Assembly: GCA_026390635.1 (NCBI GenBank)
Contig: JAPLFO010000149.1
Location: 1 to 64,000 of the forward strand
Direction: 5' to 3'
DNA length: 64,000 nt
Origin: Ignavibacteriales bacterium
GTDB lineage: Bacteria; Bacteroidota; Ignavibacteria; UBA10030; UBA8401
Shown piece after piece: positions 35,271 through 44,634 of this stretch. The number at the start of each line of letters is the position of its first letter. Position 1 is the first letter of the stretch. The notes below the pieces were generated by a model. That model was not told the DNA's origin, ran no database searches, and was given only the letters and a program-made list of their open reading frames with translations. The position numbers were made by a program, and so were the translations under genes.

Positions 35271-36632
35271 TCATTTCACAACAATCATTCTCTTTGTCTG
35301 AACGAGGCCGGCGACGTCAAGCGTGTAGAGATAGATTCCGCTTGAAGTATGGTACTGCTGAGCATTGAACTGAACTTGATACGTACCGGGTCCTTTGATT
35401 TCGTTGACGAGTGTAGCAATCTCTCTTCCCAGCATATCATGTACTTTCAACAGCGCATGTCCACTTGCCTCCAACCGATACTCAATCATTGTAGAAGGAT
35501 TAAACGGATTGGGATAATTTTGAAACAACCCTGATCTTTCCGGAAGGTCACAGCTCGTCTGCGTGGCGGCGTGCGTTGCTGTTTCAATAACCTTCGCCAA
35601 CCGTTCCCATATCTGAGTGTTCAATGTTGTCGGGACAAGTGAATTGTCCGGCGCATCGCCCATTCGCACAAAGACGAGACCCAAACTTGGAACGACATTG
35701 ATAAGTTGGCCGTTTTTTCCCAGCGCGGCGATCATATCCTTCGGTGCTGTCGGCGTCAGATATCCCGGAAACACTAATTGCATACCTGGAAGCATGTAGG
35801 TTGACTTTCCGTTCAACCACCAAAGGTATCCATAGGATGGATTGATGTTCTGGGATGTGTTGACCATGGCATTGAAATAGGCAGTATCGTTCAACACAAC
35901 GGCTGAGCCCCATACACCGCGATTAAGAATGAGAAGACCGAATCGCGCCATGCTGCGCGGTGTGGTATACAAGACGTTATTGTAATCATCGGAGCGGAGA
36001 TACAGACCGTTCATTCCAATTTTGCTGCGAATCCGGGTCAGGTAGAACTGATTCAGAGACATTCCGGTGGATCGTTGGATGACCGAGTCAAGAAGAGTAT
36101 AGGGGGCGTTATGATACGCCCACCGCGTTCCCGCATCGGCTTTGTACAGAAGACATGAACTGAGTGTACAGTCCTTATCAGGCACATCATCATCAAGACC
36201 TGCCGTCATCGTCAGTTGGTGTCGTACCGTGATGCGGCTTTCCTTCTCCGGCGATTCGCTCGTCCATCCTTTTCCCAGCCATTTCGAAGAAGTATCGGAA
36301 AGAGAAAGGAAGCCCTCGCTCCGGGCAATACCGACAAGCACTGATGTCATTGTCTTTCCGGCGGATGCCCAATACCAGAGACTATCTTTTGTGAAAGTCC
36401 CGAAATATTTTTCAATGGCAATTTTCCCATCTTTCAAGATAAGAAATGCCCGAGTATGACTGCTATCCAGAAGGGAATACAGCGGATCGATGGCCGCGCT
36501 ATTCCACCCGAAACGAGAGATCGAAACAGTATCCCACTGAGTACCGGTAGCGGGAGGGAAATAATACGTTTGCGCTGACAGGTATGAGCTGCAGAGGAAA
36601 GTAGAAAAGATACACAGAACCAATACTCTCAC
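35271..36632 (-). CDS. Secreted class C beta-lactamase-like serine hydrolase with T9SS sorting domain
   Basis: The 453-residue protein has a signal peptide (M-R-V-L-V-L-C-I-F-S-T-F-L-C-S-S-Y-L-S-A-Q). The serine-hydrolase S-x-x-K motif is in W-A-S-A-G-K-T-M-T-S near residues 89-98, where the serine is the nucleophile. Y-H-N occurs near residue 174 as the Y-x-N element, and H-Q-L-T-M-T-A-G-L near 139-147 is the L-L-x-H-x-S-G-L equivalent. The last 85 residues form a T9SS sorting domain (Q-N-Y-P-N-P-F-N-P-S). Such enzymes are D-aminopeptidases, esterases or carboxypeptidases, and beta-lactamase activity is not implied. Delivery outside the cell is predicted by the sorting domain. Confidence 0.85.
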   Translation of the reverse strand: MRVLVLCIFSTFLCSSYLSAQTYYFPPATGTQWDTVSISRFGWNSAAIDPLYSLLDSSHTRAFLILKDGKIAIEKYFGTFTKDSLWYWASAGKTMTSVLVGIARSEGFLSLSDTSSKWLGKGWTSESPEKESRITVRHQLTMTAGLDDDVPDKDCTLSSCLLYKADAGTRWAYHNAPYTLLDSVIQRSTGMSLNQFYLTRIRSKIGMNGLYLRSDDYNNVLYTTPRSMARFGLLILNRGVWGSAVVLNDTAYFNAMVNTSQNINPSYGYLWWLNGKSTYMLPGMQLVFPGYLTPTAPKDMIAALGKNGQLINVVPSLGLVFVRMGDAPDNSLVPTTLNTQIWERLAKVIETATHAATQTSCDLPERSGLFQNYPNPFNPSTMIEYRLEASGHALLKVHDMLGREIATLVNEIKGPGTYQVQFNAQQYHTSSGIYLYTLDVAGLVQTKRMIVVK

Positions 36633-36947
36633 ATGGATGCCTTTTCAGTCTGGAAGTGCTTCTACCTTAGACAGAACTTGAGAATAACGGTTTAATAGTG
36701 AGGTACTTCGATCTGCCGCCGCCTTCAAAGGAGGAGTCTATTCGCGGCCTCAGGATTCTGACCGGCGATTCTGGCTCAATCAAGACGGAATCCTGGAATT
36801 TTGTTGGTAACGGTGATCCGGCCGCGCGGAAGAAATTCGTTCTGGTCAGATTATTTCACTATCTTCATAACATGGGATCGATGAAACGGTTCTGCCGCCG
36901 GATACAATCGTCCCTCACACACTGTGCATTTTTCGTGTCGAGCTTTT
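36633..36947. other. Divergent spacer, nothing recognised
   Basis: The 315 bases lie between the minus-strand serine hydrolase and the plus-strand CotH gene. The open frames here are out of register with any credible start and overlap the CotH signal region. No hairpin or promoter pair was convincing. Confidence 0.35.
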
Positions 36948-39863
36948 ATGATTCGTATCAAAGCGTCTTGGCTCCTGTTGATCTTGGCGATATTCCCACT
37001 TGCCACCGCCAATCGATTATTCGCCGCCGAAAAGAACAGTGTCTCAGTTCCGGTATTTTCCACCCCGCGTGGCTTTTACAGCAACAGCTTTACAGTTACG
37101 GTGAGTTCCGATATTCAATCTGCGGCCATTCAATACACGCTTGATGGCTCAGATCCCAGAACTTCTCCGACGGCCATACGACACATATCTCCGGCAATTG
37201 TTTTGGTGCATCCACAAAGTACCGAAGGCGAACGGGCCAAAGCTCCCGGCTTTGTTCTTCGCGCCTGCACTGTGGCGGACGACTTCTCCGTTAGCGAACC
37301 AGTCACCCACACATACATTTTTGCCGACAACGCCGGATTGCTGTCGGTCGAAGGTGCTGTTCCAGGGCCGCACTGGCCTTCCACATCCCAATCGAGTCAA
37401 TCTATTGATTATGGAATGAGTTCGACGGTCTTAAACGATATCCGATATAGAGATGTTATCAGCAACTCGCTGCGTTCAATTCCGACCATCTCCCTTTCTA
37501 CGGATCTCAAGCATCTATTTGACGCTGATAGCGGCATCTATATGAATGCGATGATGGATGGCAGAACATGGGAGCGTCCTGTTTCGATTGAACTCCTCAA
37601 TCCGGACGGAACGGAGGGTTTTCAAATCAACTGTGGACTTCGAATCCGCGGCGGATGGAGCCGTCACGGTGAGAATCCAAAACATGCTTTTCGTCTTTTT
37701 TTCAGAAGCGACTACGGCTATGGAAAATTGAAATTCCCTCTTTTCGACAGCGAAGGAGCCGCGGAATTCGACAAGGTGGATCTTCGCACTGCTCAAAACT
37801 ACGCCTGGAGTTATCCCGGCCACCTCGGGCAGTATAATACAATGATCAGTGAAGTCTTCTGCCGTGATCTGCAAAGAGAAATGGGGCAGCCGTATACGCG
37901 CAGCAGATTCTACCATTTGTACATCAACGGTGTCTATTGGGGAATCTATCAAACCCAGGAGCGTTCAGAGGCAAACTATGCCGCAACATATTTTGGCGGC
38001 GCTCAAGAGGATTATGATGTCATCAAGAACGGCGATAACTATGTTGTGGAAGCGACAGACGGAAGTCTGGATGCATATCGCACGCTGTGGAATTTCTGCT
38101 CAACAGGATTCAGCTCAAACACTATGTATTTTATGATTCAGGGATTAGCTCCTGACGGGACCAAAGATCCTCTCTATAAGACCCTCGTTGATATCGATAA
38201 TCTGATAGATTATATGCTGGTCATATTCTATTCCGGCAATTTTGACAGCCCGACATCGAAGTTTGGCAATAACAAAGGGCTTAATAATTTCTATGCTGTT
38301 TATAACAGAAATGGAAACCGCGGATTTCAGTTTTTTGTCCACGATGCGGAACATACGCTTCGAACCACAGCGGGCGAGGGACCCGGGATCGGACTGTACG
38401 AGAACCGCGTAAACATCGGAGACCTGACAGACGGCTATCGAATGCTGGTTAATGATTTTTCTGTATTCCACCCGCAATGGTTGCACTTCAGATTATCGAG
38501 CAATGCTGAGTATCGCATGCGTTTTGCCGATCATGTGTACAAACATTTTTTCAACCGGGGTTGTTTGACACCGGCAAGAACAGCGGAATTGTTCCTTGCA
38601 CGCGCAGCAGAAATCGATACTGCTATTATCGGCGAATCTGCACGATGGGGAAATACATACTTGTATCCGGCAGCAACGAGGGATGACACATGGAAACCCG
38701 CGATCAATGATATTGTGAAGAATTATCTCCCCAAACGGTCCTCAATCGTTTTGAGTCAGCTGCAATCCGCTTCATTGTATCCCGCAATTCAACCGCCTCT
38801 TTTTCTCAACGGTGCGGATACGCTGCCGGGTGAAAGCATTAGAGTGTCTTCCGACTACACGCTGACACTTTCTAATCCTAATGGATCAGCGGGCACAATA
38901 CAGTACACGCTTGACAACAGTGATCCGCGGGCAATCGGAGGAACTTCCGCGCCTGAAGCAAAGCATGGCGGCAATCGCGTCGATGTAACAATTCGTTCCA
39001 CTACTGTGGTAAAAGCCCGTATTCTGAATGGAGGAACCTGGAGTGCGCTGCATGAAATTGTCCTCTTTTCAAACGACAACGTCAGGGATCTCAAGGTTAC
39101 GGAAATACACTACCATCCGTTGCCCGCTGATACGGTCAGCGGAAATGAGATCGAGTTTTTAGAATTGAAAAACACCGGATCGTTGCCGATTAATCTATCG
39201 CAGGCGGCATTTTCCAAAGGCATTACATACACGTTCCCAACCGGTTGTGTGATTGATCCGAATGCCTTCATTGTTTTGGCTTCCAACAAAGCGGAGTTCA
39301 CCAGGCGATATGCATTTCTCCCCTTTGGAGAATACGACGGTCAGCTTGATAACAGCGGCGAGAGAGTCTTGCTCATGACCGCAGCAGCCGATACGATTTT
39401 TTCAATCCAGTACGATGATACGGCTCCATGGCCTGTTGCACCGGATACCGGGGGGTATTCACTGGTTCCAAAGGAGATAAATCCCAGAGGTGACCAAAAT
39501 GACGGCTCACAGTGGCGGTCGTCGTATGCGGTGCACGGTTCTCCCGGACGGGATGATAATGTGACAGCTGTTGAAAAGACCCCGGCACCGATAGCGCCGC
39601 GGTCTTTTGCATTGTATCAAAACTATCCGAATCCATTTAATCCGATCTCAATCATCCGCTATCAGTTGCCGGCCGCAGCCCGCGTGACCCTCACCATCTA
39701 TGACGTCCTTGGAAGAGAAGTAACAATGCTGGTGAATGAAATCAAAACTGCTGGAGATTATTCGGTCACATTCGATGCGTCAAGACTATCCAGTGGAATG
39801 TATTGGGCACGACTGCAGGGCGGCCAAAATATTCAATGCAAGAAAATGATGTTGATACGATAA
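36948..39863 (+). CDS. Secreted CotH-kinase family protein with chitobiase-like, lamin-tail and T9SS domains
   Basis: The 971-residue protein has a signal peptide (M-I-R-I-K-A-S-W-L-L-L-I-L-A-I-F-P-L-A). A chitobiase/hexosaminidase C-terminal-like sandwich follows (about 25-110, I-Q-Y-T-L-D-G-S-D-P-R). The CotH kinase domain (about 170-560) has the family motif L-R-I-R-G-G-W-S-R-H near residue 232, followed by K-H-A-F-R-L-F-F, and F-F-V-H-D-A-E-H-T-L near 462. A second sandwich (Q-Y-T-L-D-N-S-D-P-R near 655), a lamin-tail domain (V-T-E-I-H-Y-H-P near 715) and a T9SS domain (Q-N-Y-P-N-P-F-N-P) complete it. CotH proteins phosphorylate secreted or coat proteins. The open frame extends upstream to 36924, but the signal peptide supports 36948. 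Confidence 0.87.
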   Translation: MIRIKASWLLLILAIFPLATANRLFAAEKNSVSVPVFSTPRGFYSNSFTVTVSSDIQSAAIQYTLDGSDPRTSPTAIRHISPAIVLVHPQSTEGERAKAPGFVLRACTVADDFSVSEPVTHTYIFADNAGLLSVEGAVPGPHWPSTSQSSQSIDYGMSSTVLNDIRYRDVISNSLRSIPTISLSTDLKHLFDADSGIYMNAMMDGRTWERPVSIELLNPDGTEGFQINCGLRIRGGWSRHGENPKHAFRLFFRSDYGYGKLKFPLFDSEGAAEFDKVDLRTAQNYAWSYPGHLGQYNTMISEVFCRDLQREMGQPYTRSRFYHLYINGVYWGIYQTQERSEANYAATYFGGAQEDYDVIKNGDNYVVEATDGSLDAYRTLWNFCSTGFSSNTMYFMIQGLAPDGTKDPLYKTLVDIDNLIDYMLVIFYSGNFDSPTSKFGNNKGLNNFYAVYNRNGNRGFQFFVHDAEHTLRTTAGEGPGIGLYENRVNIGDLTDGYRMLVNDFSVFHPQWLHFRLSSNAEYRMRFADHVYKHFFNRGCLTPARTAELFLARAAEIDTAIIGESARWGNTYLYPAATRDDTWKPAINDIVKNYLPKRSSIVLSQLQSASLYPAIQPPLFLNGADTLPGESIRVSSDYTLTLSNPNGSAGTIQYTLDNSDPRAIGGTSAPEAKHGGNRVDVTIRSTTVVKARILNGGTWSALHEIVLFSNDNVRDLKVTEIHYHPLPADTVSGNEIEFLELKNTGSLPINLSQAAFSKGITYTFPTGCVIDPNAFIVLASNKAEFTRRYAFLPFGEYDGQLDNSGERVLLMTAAADTIFSIQYDDTAPWPVAPDTGGYSLVPKEINPRGDQNDGSQWRSSYAVHGSPGRDDNVTAVEKTPAPIAPRSFALYQNYPNPFNPISIIRYQLPAAARVTLTIYDVLGREVTMLVNEIKTAGDYSVTFDASRLSSGMYWARLQGGQNIQCKKMMLIR

Positions 39864-39881
39864 GGACATCTGTCCTTATCG
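39858..39881. terminator. Perfect palindrome containing two opposing stop codons
   Basis: CGATAAGGACA and TGTCCTTATCG are perfect 11-bp arms around TC. The plus-strand CotH stop (TAA, 39861-39863) and the stop of the minus-strand sorting-domain remnant (TTA, 39876-39878) both lie inside it. It may act as a bidirectional terminator, although no long U run follows. Confidence 0.5.
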
Positions 39882-40165
39882 GACGAGAAGCATCTTCCGC
39901 TTTTGCGCAAATCTTCTGTGGAAACCGCGTCCAGTGTATAGAAGTAGATTCCACTTGGTGTTTGAGCATTCCACGTCGCTTGCCATTCGCCGGGCACATC
40001 ATACACGTCCAGCGTCACCTTTCCGTTCTCCGGAAGAGCATAGTGAATACTCGTCGAGGGATTGAATGGATTCGGATAGTTCTGACCAATCGAAATGCAG
40101 ACATTTATGAATTGCTGATGATTCACAAAGAATCTATATTGCGATATGGTTTCTTCGCTGTCCAC
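39876..40165 (-). pseudogene. Orphan T9SS sorting-domain remnant
   Basis: On the minus strand, G-Q-N-Y-P-N-P-F-N-P-S-T-S-I-H-Y-A-L-P-E-N-G-K-V-T-L-D-V-Y-D-V is joined directly to P-G-E-W-Q-A-T-W-N-A-Q. The usual dozen or so residues between Y-D-x-L-G-R-E and the A/P-G-x-Y motif are absent. After Y-F-Y-T-L-D-A a one-base shift restores Q-K-R-K-M-L-L-V-R and stop, the normal end. No cargo protein precedes it; upstream residues do not look like a folded domain. It is the tail of a lost T9SS cargo gene, with two lesions. Confidence 0.75.
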
Positions 40166-40198
40166 GACCGTACGATCTGAAATATTTCTTCTCCTTGG

Positions 40199-41797
40199 GT
40201 GGCAAAAATGATATCAATCCTTCTCAAGAGCCGCAAACTATTCCTGTTTTTCTTGCTCCTGACCATCGCTCACGCACAAAACCGGCAGATCGATTCACTA
40301 AAACAACTACTCCCAACCATCAGTGGCAAAGGGCGACTTGCCGTCCTGTATGTCCTTTCCAATCAATTGGAGAACACCTCCCCTAGAGAAGCGCGGGAAT
40401 ACGGTCTTGAAGGCGTTTCGCTCGCACGACAATTGGGTGATTCGTCTTCCTTGGCTACCCTTTATTCTTCGCTGGCTTTCAGTTCCAGCGAACTGGGCGA
40501 TTTCGAGCAATCGCTGCAATACGGCTATCGCTCGCTTGAAATAGGCACCCTGATTCATGACAAGAGGAAGATCGCCAGCGCAAATAGCACTCTTGGCATT
40601 GCATATGTCTATGTCGGACAGTATAGCAAGGCTCTTGAGCATCATCTTGAAGCACTCCGTCTGCGCCAAGAACTCGGACTCATTATCCCGACAGCAAGTT
40701 CACTTAATAATATCGGAATTGTTTATCACAATATCGGTCAGTACGACAAAGCAATTGAGTACTACAAACGCGCACAGGAACGCCATGGGTCATCGGTAAC
40801 GGATCTTGTGAATGCCCGCTATCTTACCAACATCGGCTATTCGGAATTTAAGCGCGGTAATTTTGAGACGGCGATGAAGTATCATACAGAGGCACTTCAG
40901 ATCGCAGAGAAATCACATTATGACGGAGTGCTGGCCTATATTTATTTTAACCTCGGCATCATGCACTCGGAGAAACAAGACTTCGAAAAAGCGCTCAGTT
41001 ATCTGCTGCGCTCCTACCGCTATTATGAATCGCTTGGCCAGAAATACGGATCACTGCAAGTGCTGAATGCGATCGGAACGAATTATTACAAAACGGGTCG
41101 GTACAGCAAAGCATTTGAATATCTTGATCGGGCGGTTGTTTTGGCACGACAGATCAACGCACCGGAGCAATTGAAATCGAGTTATGAAATCCTCCATTCC
41201 ATTTACGACAGAACCGGACCGACAGCAAAAGCATATCAATTCTATCGACTGTATTCCGAAGCGAAAGACTCGCTCATGAGTTCCAACGAATCAAAAAAGA
41301 TCGCCGAAATTGCTATACAACACGTAACAACAGAAAAACAGCGGGAGATCGAGCTTCTCAAGAAAGAAAAGCTCATCTCTGATCTGAATTTCGAACAAGA
41401 GGGCACCCGGACGAAAATCCTGTATGTGAGTATACTGTTGTCGGTGGTGATCAGTTCTTTTCTCTTTTTCAACTATCGTCGGACCCACAAGACCAAACTG
41501 ACAGTTGAGGAAAAGAACAAAGAACTCAATCTGCTGAACGATGAATTGACGCTGCTGAATGACAAACTGAAGTTGCTGAATGATGAATTGCAGATAAAAA
41601 TGAGCGAGATCAAACTCCTCAGCGGATTGCTGCCGATCTGCGCCAATTGCAAAAAGATCCGAGATGATAATGGAAAGTGGGAACGGATGGAACAGTATAT
41701 TACAAAGCACAGTGATGCGAAATTCTCCCACGGGATCTGCCCTGATTGCATGCAGTCACTGTATGGCGATGTCCTGACAAATTTCAAGCAACCGTAG
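40199..41797 (+). CDS. TPR-repeat protein with membrane segment and C-terminal CxxC zinc-cluster domain
   Basis: The 532-residue protein has an N-terminal signal or anchor (L-F-L-F-F-L-L-L-T-I-A-H-A-Q). About seven tetratricopeptide repeats follow over residues 45-360, with classic stretches such as N-N-I-G-I-V-Y-H-N-I-G-Q-Y-D-K-A-I-E-Y-Y. A transmembrane helix lies near residues 402-420 (I-L-Y-V-S-I-L-L-S-V-V-I-S-S-F-L-F-F), then a coiled coil with repeated L-L-N-D-E/K-L. The C-terminal domain has L-P-I-C-A-N-C-K-K-I-R and H-G-I-C-P-D-C. That four-cysteine domain usually ends PAS or response-regulator proteins. It probably senses via periplasmic TPRs and signals in the cytoplasm. It is convergent with the NtrC/HK operon. 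GTG 40199 or ATG 40208 could be the start. Confidence 0.8.
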   Translation: MAKMISILLKSRKLFLFFLLLTIAHAQNRQIDSLKQLLPTISGKGRLAVLYVLSNQLENTSPREAREYGLEGVSLARQLGDSSSLATLYSSLAFSSSELGDFEQSLQYGYRSLEIGTLIHDKRKIASANSTLGIAYVYVGQYSKALEHHLEALRLRQELGLIIPTASSLNNIGIVYHNIGQYDKAIEYYKRAQERHGSSVTDLVNARYLTNIGYSEFKRGNFETAMKYHTEALQIAEKSHYDGVLAYIYFNLGIMHSEKQDFEKALSYLLRSYRYYESLGQKYGSLQVLNAIGTNYYKTGRYSKAFEYLDRAVVLARQINAPEQLKSSYEILHSIYDRTGPTAKAYQFYRLYSEAKDSLMSSNESKKIAEIAIQHVTTEKQREIELLKKEKLISDLNFEQEGTRTKILYVSILLSVVISSFLFFNYRRTHKTKLTVEEKNKELNLLNDELTLLNDKLKLLNDELQIKMSEIKLLSGLLPICANCKKIRDDNGKWERMEQYITKHSDAKFSHGICPDCMQSLYGDVLTNFKQP

Positions 41798-41811
41798 GCG
41801 CGGAAGGTGTC

Positions 41812-43173
41812 TCATTGAATTCTCACATGCGGCAGCAGCCTGTCGATCTTGCTGTTGAGTGTCGTTCGTGGAATCTTGAGCAACCTTGCCGCATCGGTAA
41901 CATTATTCCTGCACTGAGCGAGAGCCCATTCCAGGATCATCGTTTCCTTGCCTGAGATGTATTCTTCAAACGACTGATAATTTGAAAATTCCTCTTTCAG
42001 GTATTTGTCCGTTGAACGCTCCGAAAGCGCCAACACCGAAATATCGATCTTGCCGCTGAAGGATAATGCAATCATGCGCTCGACGATGTTTTCCAGTTCC
42101 CGGACATTTCCGGGCCAATGATACGACTGCAATTTGTCAAAGATTTCATTCGTGAGCAGCATGATCTTGTCTTCTGCATGATGTTTCTTGAAGAAGTATT
42201 CCACCAGCAAGGGAATATCTTCCTTGCGTTCGCGAAGCGTGGGAATCTTTATTGGAATAATGTTCAATCGATAAAAAAGATCTTCCCGGAATGTTTTATT
42301 CTCGACTTTTTTCTTCAAATCGATCTTTGTAGCACATATGATGCGAACGTCGATCGGGATGTTCTGATTTCCGCCTATATGTGTGATCTCACGCTCTTGA
42401 ATAACCCTGAGCAGTTTGACCTGGACACTCAACGGAAAATCATCGACATCATCGATAAACAGCGTTCCTCTGTCTGCCCGTTCAAAATACCCGATATGCT
42501 GTTTGATTGCTCCGGTGAAGGATCCTTTTTCATGTCCGAAGAGTTCGCTTTCCAGGATGCTTTCCGGAATACTGGAGACACTCACCGTAATAAAGTTCTC
42601 ATCACGACGGGAACTTGTTTTGTGCAGCGCCCGGGCGACAAGTTCTTTCCCCGTTCCGCTTTCCCCTTCGATCAATACCGTCGAATCGTTATGCGCTATC
42701 TGGCTGATGGTATGAACCAGCGTTTTCATCGGTTGCGACAAGCCGACGATCGTCTTATTCTCAAGAGTTTGAAGCCTGTTCTTGAGTTCCAGATTCTCCG
42801 TAAGGACTTTTTGCAGCTGTTTGATGTTCCGGAGTATGGAAATCAATTTCTCAGGGGAGAATGGTTTGGTGAGATAATCATACGCGCCGATCTTCAGCGA
42901 CTGAATTGCGGTATCCACGCTCGCGTACGCCGTCATCAAAATGACTTTGCACGCCGGCTTGATAGATATAATGGATGTCAGCACGTCGATACCGTTCAAT
43001 TTCGGCAGACGCAGATCGGTGATGACAATGTCCGGATCCGCAGATTTGAAAAGCGTGAGTCCTTCCTCGCCGTTTTCGGCGGCAAAGACTTCATATCCCT
43101 CGTTCACCAGAATATCCGAGAGCGATTTCCGTGTGATTTTTTCGTCCTCAATGATCAGCAGCTTCGTCTTCAT
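41812..43173 (-). CDS. NtrC-family sigma54-dependent response regulator
   Basis: The 453-residue protein has a receiver domain with phospho-acceptor D53 (I-T-D-L-R-L-P) and lysine in T-K-P-F near 102-105. The AAA+ central domain has Walker A G-E-S-G-T-G-K-E near 170-177, the sigma54-contact loop G-S-F-T-G-A near 217-222 and Walker B G-T-L-F-I-D-D-V-D. The C-terminal FIS-type helix-turn-helix is N-N-V-T-D-A-A-R-L-L-K-I-P-R-T-T-L. The loop reads GSFTGA instead of GAFTGA, a common natural variant. The start at 43173 lies inside the 3' end of the kinase gene, so the pair is translationally coupled. Targets are unknown, but sigma54-type promoters should be regulated. Confidence 0.93.
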   Translation of the reverse strand: MKTKLLIIEDEKITRKSLSDILVNEGYEVFAAENGEEGLTLFKSADPDIVITDLRLPKLNGIDVLTSIISIKPACKVILMTAYASVDTAIQSLKIGAYDYLTKPFSPEKLISILRNIKQLQKVLTENLELKNRLQTLENKTIVGLSQPMKTLVHTISQIAHNDSTVLIEGESGTGKELVARALHKTSSRRDENFITVSVSSIPESILESELFGHEKGSFTGAIKQHIGYFERADRGTLFIDDVDDFPLSVQVKLLRVIQEREITHIGGNQNIPIDVRIICATKIDLKKKVENKTFREDLFYRLNIIPIKIPTLRERKEDIPLLVEYFFKKHHAEDKIMLLTNEIFDKLQSYHWPGNVRELENIVERMIALSFSGKIDISVLALSERSTDKYLKEEFSNYQSFEEYISGKETMILEWALAQCRNNVTDAARLLKIPRTTLNSKIDRLLPHVRIQ

Positions 43174-44623
43174 ACGCAACCGGTAATTGTATTGTGAAAA
43201 TAGTTTCCACATTCTGAGTGCTCTGGACGTCTATCCGCCCGCCGTGTGATTCAATAATTCCCATGCAGACCGATAATCCCAGCCCCGTACCTGTGCCGAC
43301 GTCTTTGGTGGTGAAGAACGGGTCAAATATTTTTTTGAGATCATCCGGGGAAATCCCCGCCCCGCTATCCCGGATCTCCATGAACACGTGTTTGCTGTCA
43401 TTGTTTCCGGTGGTAATTGTGATTGAACCGTTTTTCTCGATGGCATCATAACTGTTCAATACTAGATTCATCACCACTTCCTGAAACAAATGAGAATCGA
43501 TCCGGACTTCTCCGATCTCGCCTGCAAGATCCGTCTGCACGTCGATTTGTTTCTCTTTCAGCCGAAGTTCAAAGAGATTGAGCACTTTGTGGATTGCATC
43601 ATTAATATTGATGAGGCTTTCCGATGTTGACTGCTGCCGGGCGAATCCCAGAAGTTTTTTTACGATGGTTTCGATATCCTCGATTCCTTCATTGATAAGA
43701 TTGAGATATTCGCCGGTTTTCTGCCCATTGTTTGCATTCTGCTGGATCGCATACAAGCACGACTTGATACCATTCAAAGGATTATTCACCTGATGCGCAA
43801 CGCCGGAAGCGAGCCTGCCGATGGAGGCGAGTTTCTCTGCCTGATAAATCTGTTTCTGCGCCTGCTCCAGTTCCTTTTTGGAACTTTCCAACCGCCCCTG
43901 TAATGATTGAAAGTGATTGTAAAAGAATCCGATCTCATCCTGTCGCCGCGGAAGCTCAATTTGCACATCCGGAGAAAAATCGATGGAATCAATGACGTGG
44001 ACAAGCTGCTCCAGTGATGATGTCATCCGGCGGATGGAAATAAAAAGAATCAGAAGCACGATTGACGTAACAAGAATTGTCGCCACCAGAAGAATGATAA
44101 AAACGCTGGCAATCTCATCACGGATCGGCTGCGCATCGAACCCGATGGTGGCCGTGCCCCAGTGCTTTCCGGAAAATATCAGCGGCTGACGAACTTCCAT
44201 CGTCCACCCGAACTGAGGATTATCATAGATCTTGATTTCTTTGGCATGTGCGGCAGGCGTTCCCGGATCGAACGAGAACGACGGGGCATAGTTTGAGTGA
44301 TTCGTGATCTGAATAATAGATGTCCCGTTTTTGTCGAAGATGACAACATATTGTACATTGCCCAAACGGGAGATGAAATTCTCCACATAGGTTTCAAGAA
44401 TGTTCTCTTTTTTATAGACGGATTTTTCTTCAAAGATCAGCGCATCAACCACGGTCACGGCAAAGGTTCTTGATATGGAGACAGCATTTTCGGATTGTTT
44501 CTGAATAATGATCTCTCTCCACTTCAACAGCAGAACAAATGAGATCAGCAGCATGAGAAGCGTGATGACCGAACCGGTGAGAAGTAATATTCTTGTCTTG
44601 AGACTGGAACGAACACTGAGCAT
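43148..44623 (-). CDS. Membrane sensor histidine kinase
   Basis: The 491-residue protein has a transmembrane helix at about residues 13-34, a periplasmic sensor of about 130 residues, a second helix at about 172-197 and a HAMP-like linker. The dimerisation helix has H277 in the H-box (G-V-A-H-Q-V-N-N-P-L-N). The ATPase domain has the N box E-V-V-M-N-L-V-L-N-S-Y-D-A-I, G1 D-S-G-A-G-I, F box and G2 G-T-G-L-G-L. It partners with the NtrC-type regulator immediately downstream. The broken PhnD-like binding protein just upstream in the operon would have supplied, or modulated, an extracellular ligand signal. Confidence 0.92.
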   Translation of the reverse strand: MLSVRSSLKTRILLLTGSVITLLMLLISFVLLLKWREIIIQKQSENAVSISRTFAVTVVDALIFEEKSVYKKENILETYVENFISRLGNVQYVVIFDKNGTSIIQITNHSNYAPSFSFDPGTPAAHAKEIKIYDNPQFGWTMEVRQPLIFSGKHWGTATIGFDAQPIRDEIASVFIILLVATILVTSIVLLILFISIRRMTSSLEQLVHVIDSIDFSPDVQIELPRRQDEIGFFYNHFQSLQGRLESSKKELEQAQKQIYQAEKLASIGRLASGVAHQVNNPLNGIKSCLYAIQQNANNGQKTGEYLNLINEGIEDIETIVKKLLGFARQQSTSESLININDAIHKVLNLFELRLKEKQIDVQTDLAGEIGEVRIDSHLFQEVVMNLVLNSYDAIEKNGSITITTGNNDSKHVFMEIRDSGAGISPDDLKKIFDPFFTTKDVGTGTGLGLSVCMGIIESHGGRIDVQSTQNVETIFTIQLPVAYEDEAADH

Positions 44624-44634
44624 TCTATCCTCTG

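Noticed and set aside
42118-43197. Long open frame opposite the NtrC-type regulator (359 codons)
   Set aside because: Antisense to a strongly conserved response regulator; composition explained by third-position bias.
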